Positions 34,253 to 44,344 of a DNA stretch of 64,000 nucleotides are shown piece by piece. Positions within the stretch are counted from its first letter, which is position 1; each line of letters opens with the position of its first letter. The stretch is from an uncultured Chitinophaga sp. (GTDB lineage: Bacteria; Bacteroidota; Bacteroidia; Chitinophagales; Chitinophagaceae). The notes beneath the pieces were generated by a model. The model made no database searches and had not been told where the DNA came from. It saw only the letters and a list, made by a program, of their open reading frames with translations. Location: positions 1 to 64,000 of the forward strand of contig NZ_CAMLHC010000017.1 in assembly GCF_946479755.1 (NCBI RefSeq), in the 5' to 3' direction. The position numbers and the translations under genes are program-made.

Positions 34253-37200
34253 ATGAAAATCCTTCTATCGACCTGTCACAGATGGCCCTGTTTGTTGTGG
34301 TGCCTGTTGTTGTTATTGCCGCCGGCCGGTAAGTTGTATGCCGGTCATCACCCAGAAAAGTATCCTGTGGCTGTAGTAAAAGCCACATCGGCAGCGCGTA
34401 TCGCCGGCACATTGGTGATCAATAACGGCGCCGCCTATACTAACAACGCTACCGTAATATTGAACATCACCGCCAGCAATGCCGGTCCGGGCGCCACGAT
34501 GGCGTTTTCAAACGACGGCACCACCTTCAGTGCAGCGCAGGCTATTACCGCTTCCGTGAGCTGGAACCTGTCGGCAGGAGATGGACAGAAAACCGTATAC
34601 CTGCGGTTAAGCGATCCGGCCACCGGTGACCAGGTAGTAGAGAAAGACATCACACTGGATACCCAGGCGCCGTTGGTGACCATCACTATGGGCCCTCCCA
34701 CGTCTACCACCAGCACCCAGGCGGCGTTTTCCTTTATGCCCAACGAGGCCGCCAGTTTTGAGGCCCGCCTCGATGGCAGCCCTCCCAGTGCTACCACCAG
34801 CCCGCTGGTACTCACCGGCATAAGCGTCGGGACCCATGTGCTGGAAATCAGGGCTACCGACCCGGCCGGAAACCAGTCTGCCTGGAAGTCCTATAGCTGG
34901 ACGGTGGAAACGCTGCCTGTGGTAACAGGAATGGGCGTCCCGGTCAACGGGAATTACAATGCGAGCGCTACGCTCGATTTCACCGTACAGTATGATAAGG
35001 AGGTGTGGGTAACAGGCACGCCATATATACCATTAACCGTGGGCACTGCCAGTGTGCGGGCCATGTATACCGGTGGCACGGGCACAAAAGAGCTGAGTTT
35101 CAGTTATACAGTGGTGCCCGGAGATGAAGCCACAGACGGGATCTCTACAGGTACGGACATAGTGCTGAACGGCGGTTCTATCCTGAGCGCCGGCGGTGGC
35201 AATGCTTCCCTGTCGCTCAACGGCGGCCGCACACTGAGCAGCGTGAGAATACACACGGCCCAACCGTCGGTGGTGCTGTCCGTTGCCCAGAACCAGGTCA
35301 ACGCACCTTTTACGCTGACGATCACTTTCAGCGAGCCGGTAACAGGGCTGGCGAAAGAAGATATACAGCTATCCAACGGAACGGTGAGCAATCTTATGAC
35401 GGCGAACAATAATCTCTACGTGGCCACTATCAGCAATTTCAACACCGGACCGATGCAGATTTCACTACCGGCGGGCATGGCGGTGAATGCGTACAATACA
35501 GGAAATACCGCGTCCAATATCCTGAACATGGACGCGGATGTGACCAAACCGGTAGTATCCTATGTGGCTGTTCCGCCCAATGATTATTATCATGTGGGCA
35601 ACTTCCTGAGTTTCGAAGTGGTTTACCTGGAAAACGTGACGGTCAATACAACGTTGGGTAGTCCTTCCCTGGCCATTACCATCGGCTCCACCGTGAGACA
35701 GGCGGAATACCGGGGGCTCAGGGCCTCCAACAGGCTGATCTTTGAGTATCCGGTTGCTCCCGGCGATGAAGACATGGACGGCATCACCGTAGATGCCCTG
35801 AACCTTAACGACGCTACCATCCGCGACGCGGCTGAGAACGATGCCGATCTAACGCTGAACGGTATCGGAAATACCACGGGCGTCAGGGTGAACACAACCC
35901 CTGTCTCCTGTGTGCTTTCTACCGCCAAAACAGCTTTCAATAAACCCTTCCTCCTGACGCTCAGCTTCAGTGAACCCATCGTAGGACTGACCGTGTCGGA
36001 CCTGAATGTTTTGAATACCACTGTTAGTAGCCTGGCGACCGTCAACGACAGCACTTTCACCATGATGCTTGCGCCGACAAGAGAGGAGGTATATCCTGTG
36101 TATGTACCGTCCGGGGCAGTGCAGCAGAAAGTAGGAGGGAATATTAATTTCCGGTCGAATACGCTGAATTTTACCTGGGACGTAACGCCGCCGAAGGTGA
36201 GCAGCGTGGCGGTACCTTCCGGTGGCTACTATGGTACGGGGAAACCGCTGGACTTCTATGTAACCATGGACGAGCCGGTAATACTAACGGATAGGCCTAC
36301 ACTACCGGTCATCATCGGTAGTAAAACTGTACTGGCAGACTATATCAGTAATACTTCCGGGACGGTATTCCTTTTCAGGTATATCCCCCGGAACGGGGAT
36401 GCGGACCTGGACGGAATTGCCGTGGGCAGCGGACTTAGCCTGAATAACGGGAACCTGCAGGACGCTGCCGGTAACGACGCACTGCCGGCCTTGCAAAATG
36501 TGGGCAATACCTCGCAGGTGTTCGTGCATACCGTCGTTCCTTCGGTGACGCTGAGCACTACGGCCGTATCACCGCTGAACCAGGAGTTTACTATCACCGC
36601 TACCTTCTCCGAAAAGGTAGACGGGCTGCTGGCGTCGGCATTTAACGTTACAAAAGCGGACATCAGTAACCTGCAAACTGCGGATAACATCACCTATACT
36701 GCGCTGATAAGGCCCCGGGAGAGCGGTACTGTCAGCATTTCCCTGCCGGCAGGTGCGGCTACGAATGTAGCCGGTACTGGCAACGGTGCTTCCAATACGC
36801 TGAATATAACTTATGACAACACCCCGGCGGAGGTGATCCGCATGGATGTGCCCTCCGCCGGGGTGTATGCTGCCGGCAGTGTCATGAATTTTATGGTGTG
36901 GTTCAACGAGCCTGTCAACATAACAGGGGCGCCGAGCCTGGCCCTGACCATCGGTAATAAGGTGGTGCAGGCCCGCCATGTGGGTACAGTGGGGGACCGC
37001 GTCTTCTTCACTTACCTGGTGATGCAGGGAGATATGGATGCTGACGGCATCACCCTGGATAATACCATTCAACTGAATAGCGGCACCATTAAAGATGCTG
37101 CCGGTAATAATGCAGACCTGACGTTGCGGTCCATCCCTTCTTTGACGGAGGTGCTTGTCAATACCGCTACGCCCGCAGTGATTTTGTCCACCGGCGCCAC

Positions 37201-40200
37201 TTCTCCGGTCAACAGCGCTTTTACCATCACCGCTACTTTCAGCGAAGCTGTTACCGGCCTTACCGGAACGTCTTTCCAGGTAACCAATGGTACGCTTTCC
37301 AACCTGGTAACGGCCGATAACCGCACGTATACAGCAACCATCACTCCGTCGATTGACGGCGCCGTTGCTGTCACGCTGCCGGCAGGTGTTGTTAAGAACA
37401 ATGCCAACAACGGTAATACGGCATCCAATACCCTCACGCTGGCCTATGATGCTACGAAGCCGGATATCACCAGTGTCTCTGTTCCTGGTAATGGCTATTA
37501 CAAAGCCGGTATGCCATTGCGCTTTCTTGTAAACCTGTCGGAACGGGGATTCATAACCGGTATGCCCGCTATTCCCCTGATCATCGGTGCAGAGACGGTA
37601 CAGGCAACCTATACCAGCGGTTCCGGTACCAATGCCCTCACATTTGAGTATGTAGTAAGGAATGGTGATAATGACATGGACGGGATTAGTCTGGGAGCCG
37701 CCCTTCAGCTGAATGGCGGTACGGTGAAAGATGAGGCCGGCAACAGCGCGCTCCTGGGTTTCAACAATGTGGGCAGTACCAGCCAGGTGTTTGTGAACAC
37801 CCAACAACCCAGCGTGACAATCAGCACCACCGCAACAAGCCCCGTTAACCAGGCGTTCTTGCTGAAAATTGCTTTTAGTGAGGCTGTTACCGGCTTTGCT
37901 GAAAGTAATATTGATGTCATTAACGGGAGTGCCAGCCAGTTGTCCACCAGTGATAACATTACCTATACAGCATTGATCACGCCTTTAGATGGTGCACTGA
38001 CCATTATGGTCCCTGCCGGTATTGCCCGGAGCGTAGCCGGCAACGCCAACATGGAATCCAATATACTCAACCTGCACGCTGATATGACCGCACCGGTGGT
38101 GACCAGCGTCGGTGTCCCGGCTCCGGGTTACTATAAAACAGGTCAGCAACTGAAGTTCGTCTTACATATGTCAGAACCGGTGACGGCCAATGCCGCCGCG
38201 CAGATAATCGTTTTCATCGGCACTGCGGCAGTGCCAGCCACACTTACCGGTGGTATGGGAACTGTTGCACTGGAATTCAGCTGTACGGTCCAGGACGGCC
38301 TCATGGATATGGACGGTATCGCCCTGGGAGCAGTTCTTAGCGGTACGGTGATTGACATGGCTGGTAATGCAGCCGATAGAACACTGAACAATATCGGCAA
38401 CACCAGCGGCGTGTTTGTCAATACACAACATCCAACGGTTTCCGTTACCACTACCGCTGTCAGCCCTGTCCGGCAATCCTTCCCGGTGACGATCACTTTC
38501 AGCGAGGCGGTCAACGGGTTCGCAACCAGTGGTGTCCGCGTTACCAACGGAACTGCCGGCACGTTGCAAACCACAGATAACATTACTTATACAACAACTA
38601 TAACGCCTGCGGCTGATGGTGCCGTAACGGTGCAGGTGCCCGCCGGTGCGGCGGTCAATGTGGGCCGGAACGACAACATAGCGTCCAATACGCTCAGCCT
38701 CCAGGCAAAAATAACAGCGCCGGTAGTCACCCGCGTAAGCGTCCCTGCTAACGGTTATTACACCACCGGGCAGTCACTGGATTTCAAAGTGGCGATGTCC
38801 GAACTGGTGAATGTAACAGGCGCACCTTCTCTGACATTGACTGTCGGTACCAAAACGGTACAGGCAATTTACACCGGCGGCACGGGAACGGATACACTGC
38901 AGTTCGGCTATACCGTTCAGAACGGCGACATGGATATGAACGGCATCGCTTTGGGCACGGCCATTCAGCCTAATAGCGGTACGCTGAAAGACGCAACCGG
39001 CAATGATGCTAATCTGACATTAAATAACACAGGTAACACCAGCGGCGTGTTTGTCAACACACAGCGTCCGTCTGTGGTCATCAGTACCACTGCTGCCAGC
39101 CCTGTCCGGCAGCCTTTCCCGATGACCGTCACTTTCAGTGAGGAAGTCAGCGGATTTGCTGCCAACGGCATTACCACCAGCAACGCCGTAATCAGTCAAC
39201 TGCAAACCACCGATAATATTACCTATACTGTTTTAGTGACGCCTTCGGCAGATGGTGCAGTCATTCTTTTTGTGCCTGCGGGCATAGCGCGGAGCATAGC
39301 AGGCAACGACAACCAGGCTTCCAATACGCTCATGCTTACCGCAGATGTAACAGCGCCTGTGGTCACCCGTGTAAACGTTCCCGCCAACGGTTATTATAAA
39401 GCAGGCCAGTCACTGGATTTCAAAGTGGCCATGTCTGAACAGGTGGAGGTAACAGGCGCACCCTCTCTGACATTGACTGTCGGTACCAAAGCGGTACAGG
39501 CAATTTACACCGGTGGCACGGGAACGGATACACTGCAGTTCCGCTATACCGTTCAGCAGGGGGATATGGATGCTGACGGCATCAGTGTGGCTAATGTCAT
39601 CGCACTGAATGGCGGCGCCCTGAAAGACGCCGCTGGCAACAATGCGGCGCCGGCGCTGCACCAGATGCCTGCCACCAACGGGATACTGGTGAAAACAAAC
39701 CGCCCGGCCGTCACGCTGTCTTCCACCAGCTCCGGCCGTATCAACAGGCCGTTTACCGCGGACCTGGCTTTTACAGACCCTGTTCCCGGCCTTACTGTTG
39801 CGGCTTTACAGGTACGCAACGGCGTGGCCGGCCAGCTGCAAACAACGGATAATATTCATTATACGGTACTGATCACCCCGGCGGCGGATGGCAACGTCAC
39901 CGTGCAACTGCCTGCAGACGTGGTTTCCGACAATGCGGGCAACGGCAACCTCGCCTCTAACCAGCTTAGCCTGCAATACGACGCAACGGCGCCCGTTATT
40001 GGTCAGCACTCGTTCGATGTCTACGATAACAGTCCTGCCGGCACCGTCGTAGGGCAACTACGGGGTACTGATGCAGCCGGTCCGGTACAGGACTGGACAC
40101 TGGCAGCAGACGGCTCCGGTGGTGCACTGGCCCTCGCTGCCGACGGCCGCATCACCGTAAAAGACAATGCACTGCTGCGGGCTGTGGCGGGTAAAGCCGT

Positions 40201-41107
40201 CATCCTGCAGGTAACGGCCAGCGACGGCCTTAATACCAGTGCAGCCGTTCCTGTTACCGTAAATGTCCGCGTCTCTTATGTCAACAAACAACCGGTGATG
40301 GACCCCGTGGCGGATGTATATCTCTGCGCCACCACCGGAGCACAAACGATACAACTCACCGGCGTATCGCCCGTGGAGCCTGACCAGCATTATACGATCA
40401 GCCTGGCGTCCAGCCAGCCTTACTTCGACGTGCTCCAGGCGGATGTGGTCACCAACACCATCCGTTACCAGCTGAAACCTGGTATCGGCAGCGGCTCCGC
40501 AGCCATTATCATCACCATGAAAGATGACGGCGGCACAGACAACGGCGGTAAAGACACCTACAGCCAGACGTTCTACCTGACGGTCAACCCGCTGCCCGGT
40601 GTCAGCATCAGCAGCGATAAAGGCGGTACCATTTCCAAAGGTGATATCGTTACGCTGACGGCAACAGGCGCCGCAGCCTATAGCTGGAAACCCGCCGGCG
40701 GCACCAGCGGAAGCCTGCAGGAGCCTACGCTGACGGTAAAACCGGCGGCTGACGCCACCTACCAGGTGACAGGCACCAGCGCCGCGGGTTGCAGCGCCAT
40801 CGCCACTATTACCATCCGCGTAACAGACGACTACAAGCTGGACGCTACTAACCTGCTCACGCCCAACGGCGACGGTAAAAACGACCGCTGGATCATCCGT
40901 AACCTGGACAGTTATCCGGACAACGAAGTGAAAATATTCGACCGCGCAGGCAGATTGGTATACCAGCGCCGTAACTATAGCAACGACTGGGACGGCACGC
41001 TGAACGGGCACCCGCTGGCAGAAGGCACCTATTATTATGTGCTCACCGTCAACGGTACCTCCCGCGTATGGAAAGGATTTATCACTATTATCCGGAACGA
41101 TCAATAG
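34253..41107 (+). CDS. Giant repeat adhesin-like surface protein with T9SS type B C-terminal domain
   Basis: A 2284-aa protein with signal peptide (to about LYAG, residue 31). After a beta-sandwich N-terminal part, eight tandem units of about 211 residues cover residues about 223-1915. Each unit pairs a V-x-VPxxGYYxxG...L.F module ending in a DxDGI/DMDGI segment with a second Ig-like module (V.LSTTA.SPV...F.VT.TFSE.V.GF). A cadherin-like domain (DNSPAGTVVGQLRGTD), a segment resembling PKD/Ig-like (VTLTATGAAAYSW) and the gliding-motility C-terminal domain (LLTPNGDGKNDRWIIRNLD...GWDGT-like...YYYVLTVNG) follow. The DxDG segments may bind calcium. A PorP/SprF gene follows at once, the usual partner arrangement. 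It should be exported by type IX secretion and act in adhesion or gliding. Confidence 0.9.
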   Translation: MKILLSTCHRWPCLLWCLLLLLPPAGKLYAGHHPEKYPVAVVKATSAARIAGTLVINNGAAYTNNATVILNITASNAGPGATMAFSNDGTTFSAAQAITASVSWNLSAGDGQKTVYLRLSDPATGDQVVEKDITLDTQAPLVTITMGPPTSTTSTQAAFSFMPNEAASFEARLDGSPPSATTSPLVLTGISVGTHVLEIRATDPAGNQSAWKSYSWTVETLPVVTGMGVPVNGNYNASATLDFTVQYDKEVWVTGTPYIPLTVGTASVRAMYTGGTGTKELSFSYTVVPGDEATDGISTGTDIVLNGGSILSAGGGNASLSLNGGRTLSSVRIHTAQPSVVLSVAQNQVNAPFTLTITFSEPVTGLAKEDIQLSNGTVSNLMTANNNLYVATISNFNTGPMQISLPAGMAVNAYNTGNTASNILNMDADVTKPVVSYVAVPPNDYYHVGNFLSFEVVYLENVTVNTTLGSPSLAITIGSTVRQAEYRGLRASNRLIFEYPVAPGDEDMDGITVDALNLNDATIRDAAENDADLTLNGIGNTTGVRVNTTPVSCVLSTAKTAFNKPFLLTLSFSEPIVGLTVSDLNVLNTTVSSLATVNDSTFTMMLAPTREEVYPVYVPSGAVQQKVGGNINFRSNTLNFTWDVTPPKVSSVAVPSGGYYGTGKPLDFYVTMDEPVILTDRPTLPVIIGSKTVLADYISNTSGTVFLFRYIPRNGDADLDGIAVGSGLSLNNGNLQDAAGNDALPALQNVGNTSQVFVHTVVPSVTLSTTAVSPLNQEFTITATFSEKVDGLLASAFNVTKADISNLQTADNITYTALIRPRESGTVSISLPAGAATNVAGTGNGASNTLNITYDNTPAEVIRMDVPSAGVYAAGSVMNFMVWFNEPVNITGAPSLALTIGNKVVQARHVGTVGDRVFFTYLVMQGDMDADGITLDNTIQLNSGTIKDAAGNNADLTLRSIPSLTEVLVNTATPAVILSTGATSPVNSAFTITATFSEAVTGLTGTSFQVTNGTLSNLVTADNRTYTATITPSIDGAVAVTLPAGVVKNNANNGNTASNTLTLAYDATKPDITSVSVPGNGYYKAGMPLRFLVNLSERGFITGMPAIPLIIGAETVQATYTSGSGTNALTFEYVVRNGDNDMDGISLGAALQLNGGTVKDEAGNSALLGFNNVGSTSQVFVNTQQPSVTISTTATSPVNQAFLLKIAFSEAVTGFAESNIDVINGSASQLSTSDNITYTALITPLDGALTIMVPAGIARSVAGNANMESNILNLHADMTAPVVTSVGVPAPGYYKTGQQLKFVLHMSEPVTANAAAQIIVFIGTAAVPATLTGGMGTVALEFSCTVQDGLMDMDGIALGAVLSGTVIDMAGNAADRTLNNIGNTSGVFVNTQHPTVSVTTTAVSPVRQSFPVTITFSEAVNGFATSGVRVTNGTAGTLQTTDNITYTTTITPAADGAVTVQVPAGAAVNVGRNDNIASNTLSLQAKITAPVVTRVSVPANGYYTTGQSLDFKVAMSELVNVTGAPSLTLTVGTKTVQAIYTGGTGTDTLQFGYTVQNGDMDMNGIALGTAIQPNSGTLKDATGNDANLTLNNTGNTSGVFVNTQRPSVVISTTAASPVRQPFPMTVTFSEEVSGFAANGITTSNAVISQLQTTDNITYTVLVTPSADGAVILFVPAGIARSIAGNDNQASNTLMLTADVTAPVVTRVNVPANGYYKAGQSLDFKVAMSEQVEVTGAPSLTLTVGTKAVQAIYTGGTGTDTLQFRYTVQQGDMDADGISVANVIALNGGALKDAAGNNAAPALHQMPATNGILVKTNRPAVTLSSTSSGRINRPFTADLAFTDPVPGLTVAALQVRNGVAGQLQTTDNIHYTVLITPAADGNVTVQLPADVVSDNAGNGNLASNQLSLQYDATAPVIGQHSFDVYDNSPAGTVVGQLRGTDAAGPVQDWTLAADGSGGALALAADGRITVKDNALLRAVAGKAVILQVTASDGLNTSAAVPVTVNVRVSYVNKQPVMDPVADVYLCATTGAQTIQLTGVSPVEPDQHYTISLASSQPYFDVLQADVVTNTIRYQLKPGIGSGSAAIIITMKDDGGTDNGGKDTYSQTFYLTVNPLPGVSISSDKGGTISKGDIVTLTATGAAAYSWKPAGGTSGSLQEPTLTVKPAADATYQVTGTSAAGCSAIATITIRVTDDYKLDATNLLTPNGDGKNDRWIIRNLDSYPDNEVKIFDRAGRLVYQRRNYSNDWDGTLNGHPLAEGTYYYVLTVNGTSRVWKGFITIIRNDQ
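34919..40000 (+). repeat. Eight tandem repeats, about 633-636 bp each
   Basis: The units encode the 211-212-aa modules of the adhesin. Most copies are diverged. Units 7 and 8 (from about 38720 and 39356) are nearly identical for about 170 bp around the strand LTLTVGTK-VQAIYTGGTGTDTLQF, including a 26-bp identical run 636 bp apart, showing recent duplication or gene conversion. Confidence 0.8.
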
Positions 41108-41135
41108 CCACAAGATGTCTTATCAATATCATTAC

Positions 41136-42056
41136 ATGAAAAGCATGTTATCAACCCTGACAAAGCGCCTCGCCCTGCTGCTGTTACTGACAGCGGCAGG
41201 CAGCGCCTCGGCGCAATCGCTCAGCGACGCGCCGGCCCTGCTGGAGCCTTCCGGCACACAGTTTTTTCAAAATCAGTACCTGGCCAATGCCGCCATGGCA
41301 GGCATTGATACGGGGCTGCATGTAAACCTGGCCTATCGCCGGCAATGGAAACAGCTCAACGGCGCCCCCGAAACCCGTTTCCTGACGGTAGACGGCGCGC
41401 TGGGCAAAAGAGTAGGAGCGGGCCTGAACGTCTTCAACGACGTGGCAGGACTCATTAACCGTACCCGCGTAGCGATGAGTTATGCGTATCATTTACCGGT
41501 AGGGACCAGGGGGCAACAACTGCATTTTGGGCTTTCACTGGCGCTCAACTTCCAGCGGCTGGACGTTTCCCATGTCAACGGCGACCCTAACGACCCTTCG
41601 CTGGGCGCTTTCAACCGCCGGGACAACTACTTCGAAGGCGAATACGGGATGGCCTATACGACAGGGGCACTGACCGTGCAGGCAGCGCTACCCAATGTCA
41701 GAAGCCTCGTTACGGGAGACAATAAAACCGTGGACGGCGGTACCATCTTCTACTCAGCAGCCGAATATAAATTCGGGTTTGACGGCGCGCTGGAAAGCCT
41801 GACACCAAAAGTCAGCTTCCGGGGCGTGCGCGGTTATGATAACATAATTGATGTAGGGGTAAACGCCGTTTTCCTGGACAACCTGTTAAACGTTATGGCG
41901 CTGTATCACACCTCCAAAAGCCTGACTGCCGGCTTTGGAGTAAACATCAGCAATACCGTGATGATACAGGCCCTTTATCATGCGCAAACCGGAGGTTACA
42001 ACAATCCTAACAACGGCGCTTACGAAATAGGTGCTTCCGTACATCTGTTTAAATAA
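41136..42056 (+). CDS. PorP/SprF-family type IX secretion outer-membrane protein
   Basis: The chosen ATG starts MKSMLSTLTKRLALLLLLTAAGSASAQ, a signal peptide, and the mature protein of about 280 residues is beta-rich. PorP/SprF hallmarks are the NQYLANAAMAGID opening, LNLAYRRQW-type strand, GKRVGAGLNVFND and regular alternating outer-membrane strands to the C-terminus. Genes of this family typically follow type B cargo genes, and this one follows the adhesin by about 28 bp. It should hold the adhesin at the cell surface after secretion. Confidence 0.9.
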   Translation: MKSMLSTLTKRLALLLLLTAAGSASAQSLSDAPALLEPSGTQFFQNQYLANAAMAGIDTGLHVNLAYRRQWKQLNGAPETRFLTVDGALGKRVGAGLNVFNDVAGLINRTRVAMSYAYHLPVGTRGQQLHFGLSLALNFQRLDVSHVNGDPNDPSLGAFNRRDNYFEGEYGMAYTTGALTVQAALPNVRSLVTGDNKTVDGGTIFYSAAEYKFGFDGALESLTPKVSFRGVRGYDNIIDVGVNAVFLDNLLNVMALYHTSKSLTAGFGVNISNTVMIQALYHAQTGGYNNPNNGAYEIGASVHLFK

Positions 42057-42082
42057 ACGGATGGTGTGCCATCCGCAGTAAA

Positions 42083-42109
42083 AGCTCCGCTGTCAGCGGG
42101 GCTTTTTTT
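42083..42109 (+). terminator. Intrinsic terminator after the PorP/SprF gene
   Basis: A 9-bp stem (AGCTCCGCT / AGCGGGGCT, one G-T pair, loop GTC) ends in seven T residues. It overlaps the 3' end of the convergent CinA-like gene. Confidence 0.85.
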
Positions 42110-42608
42110 GTATGATATTGGTGAGCACATCTAGCAGGATATCAATCACTGTATTGGTATAAAAATACCGGACGGCAATAGGATCTTCCGTTCCTGGTGG
42201 CGGGGTTATCCGTGCTGATTTCATTTCCTGTCCGTCGGCCGCAATGCTGTAATAGCAGTACAACTCCGTGATGCCTTGCTCCGGCACCGTAGAGGCGTAG
42301 CCGGTAATACCTATTCCCCAATGTGATGAAAAAAAGGAACAACAGTTTTCCGATAAGGTGCGGGCGGTTTCGGCAGACACGCAGTTGCACTGTTGCCCGT
42401 GGATAGGATCAAGATGCAGATGCCGTGCTTTCTGTCCGAGATTATACGTTGTAATGCCGCCCTGAAAGAATTCCGAGGCTTTGTCGGCCGAGGAAAACGC
42501 GACCTGTAACATGCCGGCGGTAACGCTTTCCGCCACCGCAAGGGTCTGCTGACGGTTCATCAGGATCGTCCTGATGCGGTTAATGGTGTCGAGATTCATA
42601 GTGTCCAT
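42093..42608 (-). CDS. CinA C-terminal-domain protein (nicotinamide-nucleotide amidohydrolase-like)
   Basis: A 171-aa stand-alone CinA-C domain. The LAVAESVTAGMLQ segment near residue 25 matches the family AESxTGG motif, with V-T-A in place of C-T-G, and the GGITTYNLGQKARHLHLD segment matches the substrate-pocket strand. GIGITGYASTVP corresponds to the GxxG(I)AGP region. The family deamidates NMN or acts in competence. The altered motif leaves activity uncertain. It is divergent from the MmgE/PrpD gene. Confidence 0.8.
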   Translation of the reverse strand: MDTMNLDTINRIRTILMNRQQTLAVAESVTAGMLQVAFSSADKASEFFQGGITTYNLGQKARHLHLDPIHGQQCNCVSAETARTLSENCCSFFSSHWGIGITGYASTVPEQGITELYCYYSIAADGQEMKSARITPPPGTEDPIAVRYFYTNTVIDILLDVLTNIIQKKPR

Positions 42609-42628
42609 AATGAAGGTTCTTTTCTAAT

Positions 42629-42651
42629 CCCGTGCCAGTGTTTGGCACGGG
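42629..42651. repeat. 9-bp perfect inverted repeat in the CinA/PrpD gap
   Basis: CCCGTGCCA and TGGCACGGG pair across GTGTT; weaker pairs extend it to 12 bp. It lies 21 bp from the CinA-like start and 58 bp before the preferred MmgE/PrpD ATG. It could be an operator for the divergent pair or an RNA hairpin; no T-run follows. Confidence 0.5.
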
Positions 42652-42709
42652 GTTTAGAGCGGGTGCCGCTTCCTTTATCTGGTCGCAGTTCCAGGATACG
42701 CCCCGGAAA

Positions 42710-43948
42710 ATGGAAGCAGGTATCAGGCAGCTGTATACTACGCCGCAGCCGCTGGCGGCAGATCATGCCGCCCAGTGTTACACCGCCTTTATCCGTTATC
42801 CTGATTTTATGGACAACTTCCTGGCAAAAGAGTCCACCTGTCACCCGAGTGACAATATCGGGATACTGCTGGCGGCATGCCACCTGGAAGAGATCTCCGG
42901 CGAAACATTTTTATCCGCTATGGCCACGGCCTATGCGGTGGAATGTGTGCTCACACAACATTATCCGGTGATGATTGCCGGGTTCGACCATACGGCGTTA
43001 CTGGCATTCTCAGCCACGGCGGGGGCGGGCCGGCTGATGGGCCTGTCTGCCAAAGCACTGACCTATGCGTTGGGGATAGCAGGCTGTAACATCAATCCCA
43101 TTGTCACCTCGCGGGCGTCTTATACCACCGAATGGAAGGGGCTGGCTTCTTCGCTGGTGAACGCTGACTGTATGAACCTGGTGATGATGGCAAAAAACGG
43201 GATCAGTGGCCCGCAGGAGCTGTTCGAAATACCGGAAAAAGGATATAATGCTGTGCATCAGCAAAAGCTTGAACATGAATGGAGCGCGGAAGATTTTCAA
43301 TTACTGTCCCGCTGTATATTGAAGACGTATAACGCGGAAGTACACACGCAGTCGGTGCTGGAACTGATACAGGAAATGGCCGAAGCGCACCAGCTGCGGG
43401 CGGCGGAGATCACGGAAGTAAATATCACCACCTTCCTCACGGCGTATCATATTGTGGGTAATGGCGAATACGGTGACAGAACGAAAGTCTTCACCAAAGA
43501 ACAGGCAGACCATAGCCTGCCTTACCTGGCCGCTGTTGTGTTGCTGGACAGGCAGGTGTATCCGCCACAGCTGACAGAAGAGCGAATAGCGCAGGAAGAT
43601 GTACAATCGTTATTACAGAAAGTGAAAATACATACCGGTTTTCCGCTGCATAAGCCGGTGAAGGTGGCTGGTATCCTAGATCCTTATACGGCGGCCTACC
43701 CGGACAAGGTACGTTGTAAAGTAGAGATCACCACGATCAGCGGAGAGCAGTTTACCGGGGAGAAAGAGGACTATAAAGGATTTTTTACCCGTCCGCTGAC
43801 ATTTGAGGAAGTGAAAGAGAAAATGATACGGTTGAACAAACCTTATATTTCCGAAGAGAAGATCAGTGCAGTATGTGATTTGATTGAAAAACTTGAAAGC
43901 CATACTGCCAACGAGTTGCTGGCGGCTATGTTGCAGCGCGATGTTTAA
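42710..43948 (+). CDS. MmgE/PrpD family protein, N-terminally short
   Basis: From the ATG the protein has 412 aa; an in-frame GTG 26 codons upstream lies inside the hairpin and is less likely. The family pattern is visible: CHPSDNIGILLAACHLEE, GFDHTALLAFSATAGAGRLMGL, LALGIAGCN and TEWKGLASSLVNADC. MmgE/PrpD proteins of about 450-480 aa include 2-methylcitrate dehydratase and cis-aconitate decarboxylase. Compared with those, about 50 or more N-terminal residues before the HPSDN region appear missing, which may affect activity. It ends at a strong bidirectional terminator. Confidence 0.8.
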   Translation: MEAGIRQLYTTPQPLAADHAAQCYTAFIRYPDFMDNFLAKESTCHPSDNIGILLAACHLEEISGETFLSAMATAYAVECVLTQHYPVMIAGFDHTALLAFSATAGAGRLMGLSAKALTYALGIAGCNINPIVTSRASYTTEWKGLASSLVNADCMNLVMMAKNGISGPQELFEIPEKGYNAVHQQKLEHEWSAEDFQLLSRCILKTYNAEVHTQSVLELIQEMAEAHQLRAAEITEVNITTFLTAYHIVGNGEYGDRTKVFTKEQADHSLPYLAAVVLLDRQVYPPQLTEERIAQEDVQSLLQKVKIHTGFPLHKPVKVAGILDPYTAAYPDKVRCKVEITTISGEQFTGEKEDYKGFFTRPLTFEEVKEKMIRLNKPYISEEKISAVCDLIEKLESHTANELLAAMLQRDV

Positions 43949-43987
43949 TATATAAGCCCCGGGCTGAAAGCCCGGGGCTTATATATT
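43947..43987. terminator. 19-bp perfect hairpin between convergent genes
   Basis: A 19-bp perfect stem with a GAA loop begins inside the MmgE/PrpD stop codon. The AT-rich outer arms and GC-rich core make it a likely bidirectional terminator for it and the CsbD gene. Confidence 0.85.
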
Positions 43988-43996
43988 TCGCGGGTA

Positions 43997-44200
43997 CTAT
44001 AATTTATCGATCCACGATTTCACCTCTTCTTTTGTTTTGCCTGTTTTCTGCTGGATGCGCCCCAGCAGCTCGTCTTCCTTGCCTTCCACATAGAGCAGGT
44101 CGTCGTCCGTAAGATCTGCATATTGTTGTTTGATCTTACCTTTTAATTCATTCCAGTTGCCTTTTACCTTCAGGATAAAGCTGTTGTTTTGAGTGTCCAT
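43997..44200 (-). CDS. CsbD family stress protein
   Basis: The ATG starting [35 protein letters not shown] is chosen; a longer reading has no family match. The 67-aa protein has the CsbD pattern: [15 protein letters not shown], then [28 protein letters not shown]. Such proteins are general stress proteins of unknown biochemical role, often induced by osmotic or starvation stress. Single-gene unit. Confidence 0.92.
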   Translation of the reverse strand: MDTQNNSFILKVKGNWNELKGKIKQQYADLTDDDLLYVEGKEDELLGRIQQKTGKTKEEVKSWIDKL

Positions 44201-44344
44201 AGTAAACAGTTTTTGGGTGAATAATATTTTACGGAGGATATCTTCCAAATATTAATCCACTATTCCTGTGGCTGTTTTCGCGGGTTTTGGATGCTGAAAG
44301 CGAGGAAAAACATCCCCGTCCGCGGTCATCTGTAGACATTCTGC

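Noticed and set aside
36569..37807. Long open frame on the minus strand opposite the giant adhesin
   Set aside because: It lies antisense to a well-supported repeat protein and shows no family motif; its length follows from the repeat composition.
34919..40000. Regularly spaced repeats suggesting a CRISPR-like array
   Set aside because: The units are 633 bp long, coding and in frame; there are no short spacers.
43947..43987. Strong 19-bp hairpin as a mobile-element end or attenuator
   Set aside because: Its place between two convergent stops and loop size make a bidirectional terminator the simplest reading.
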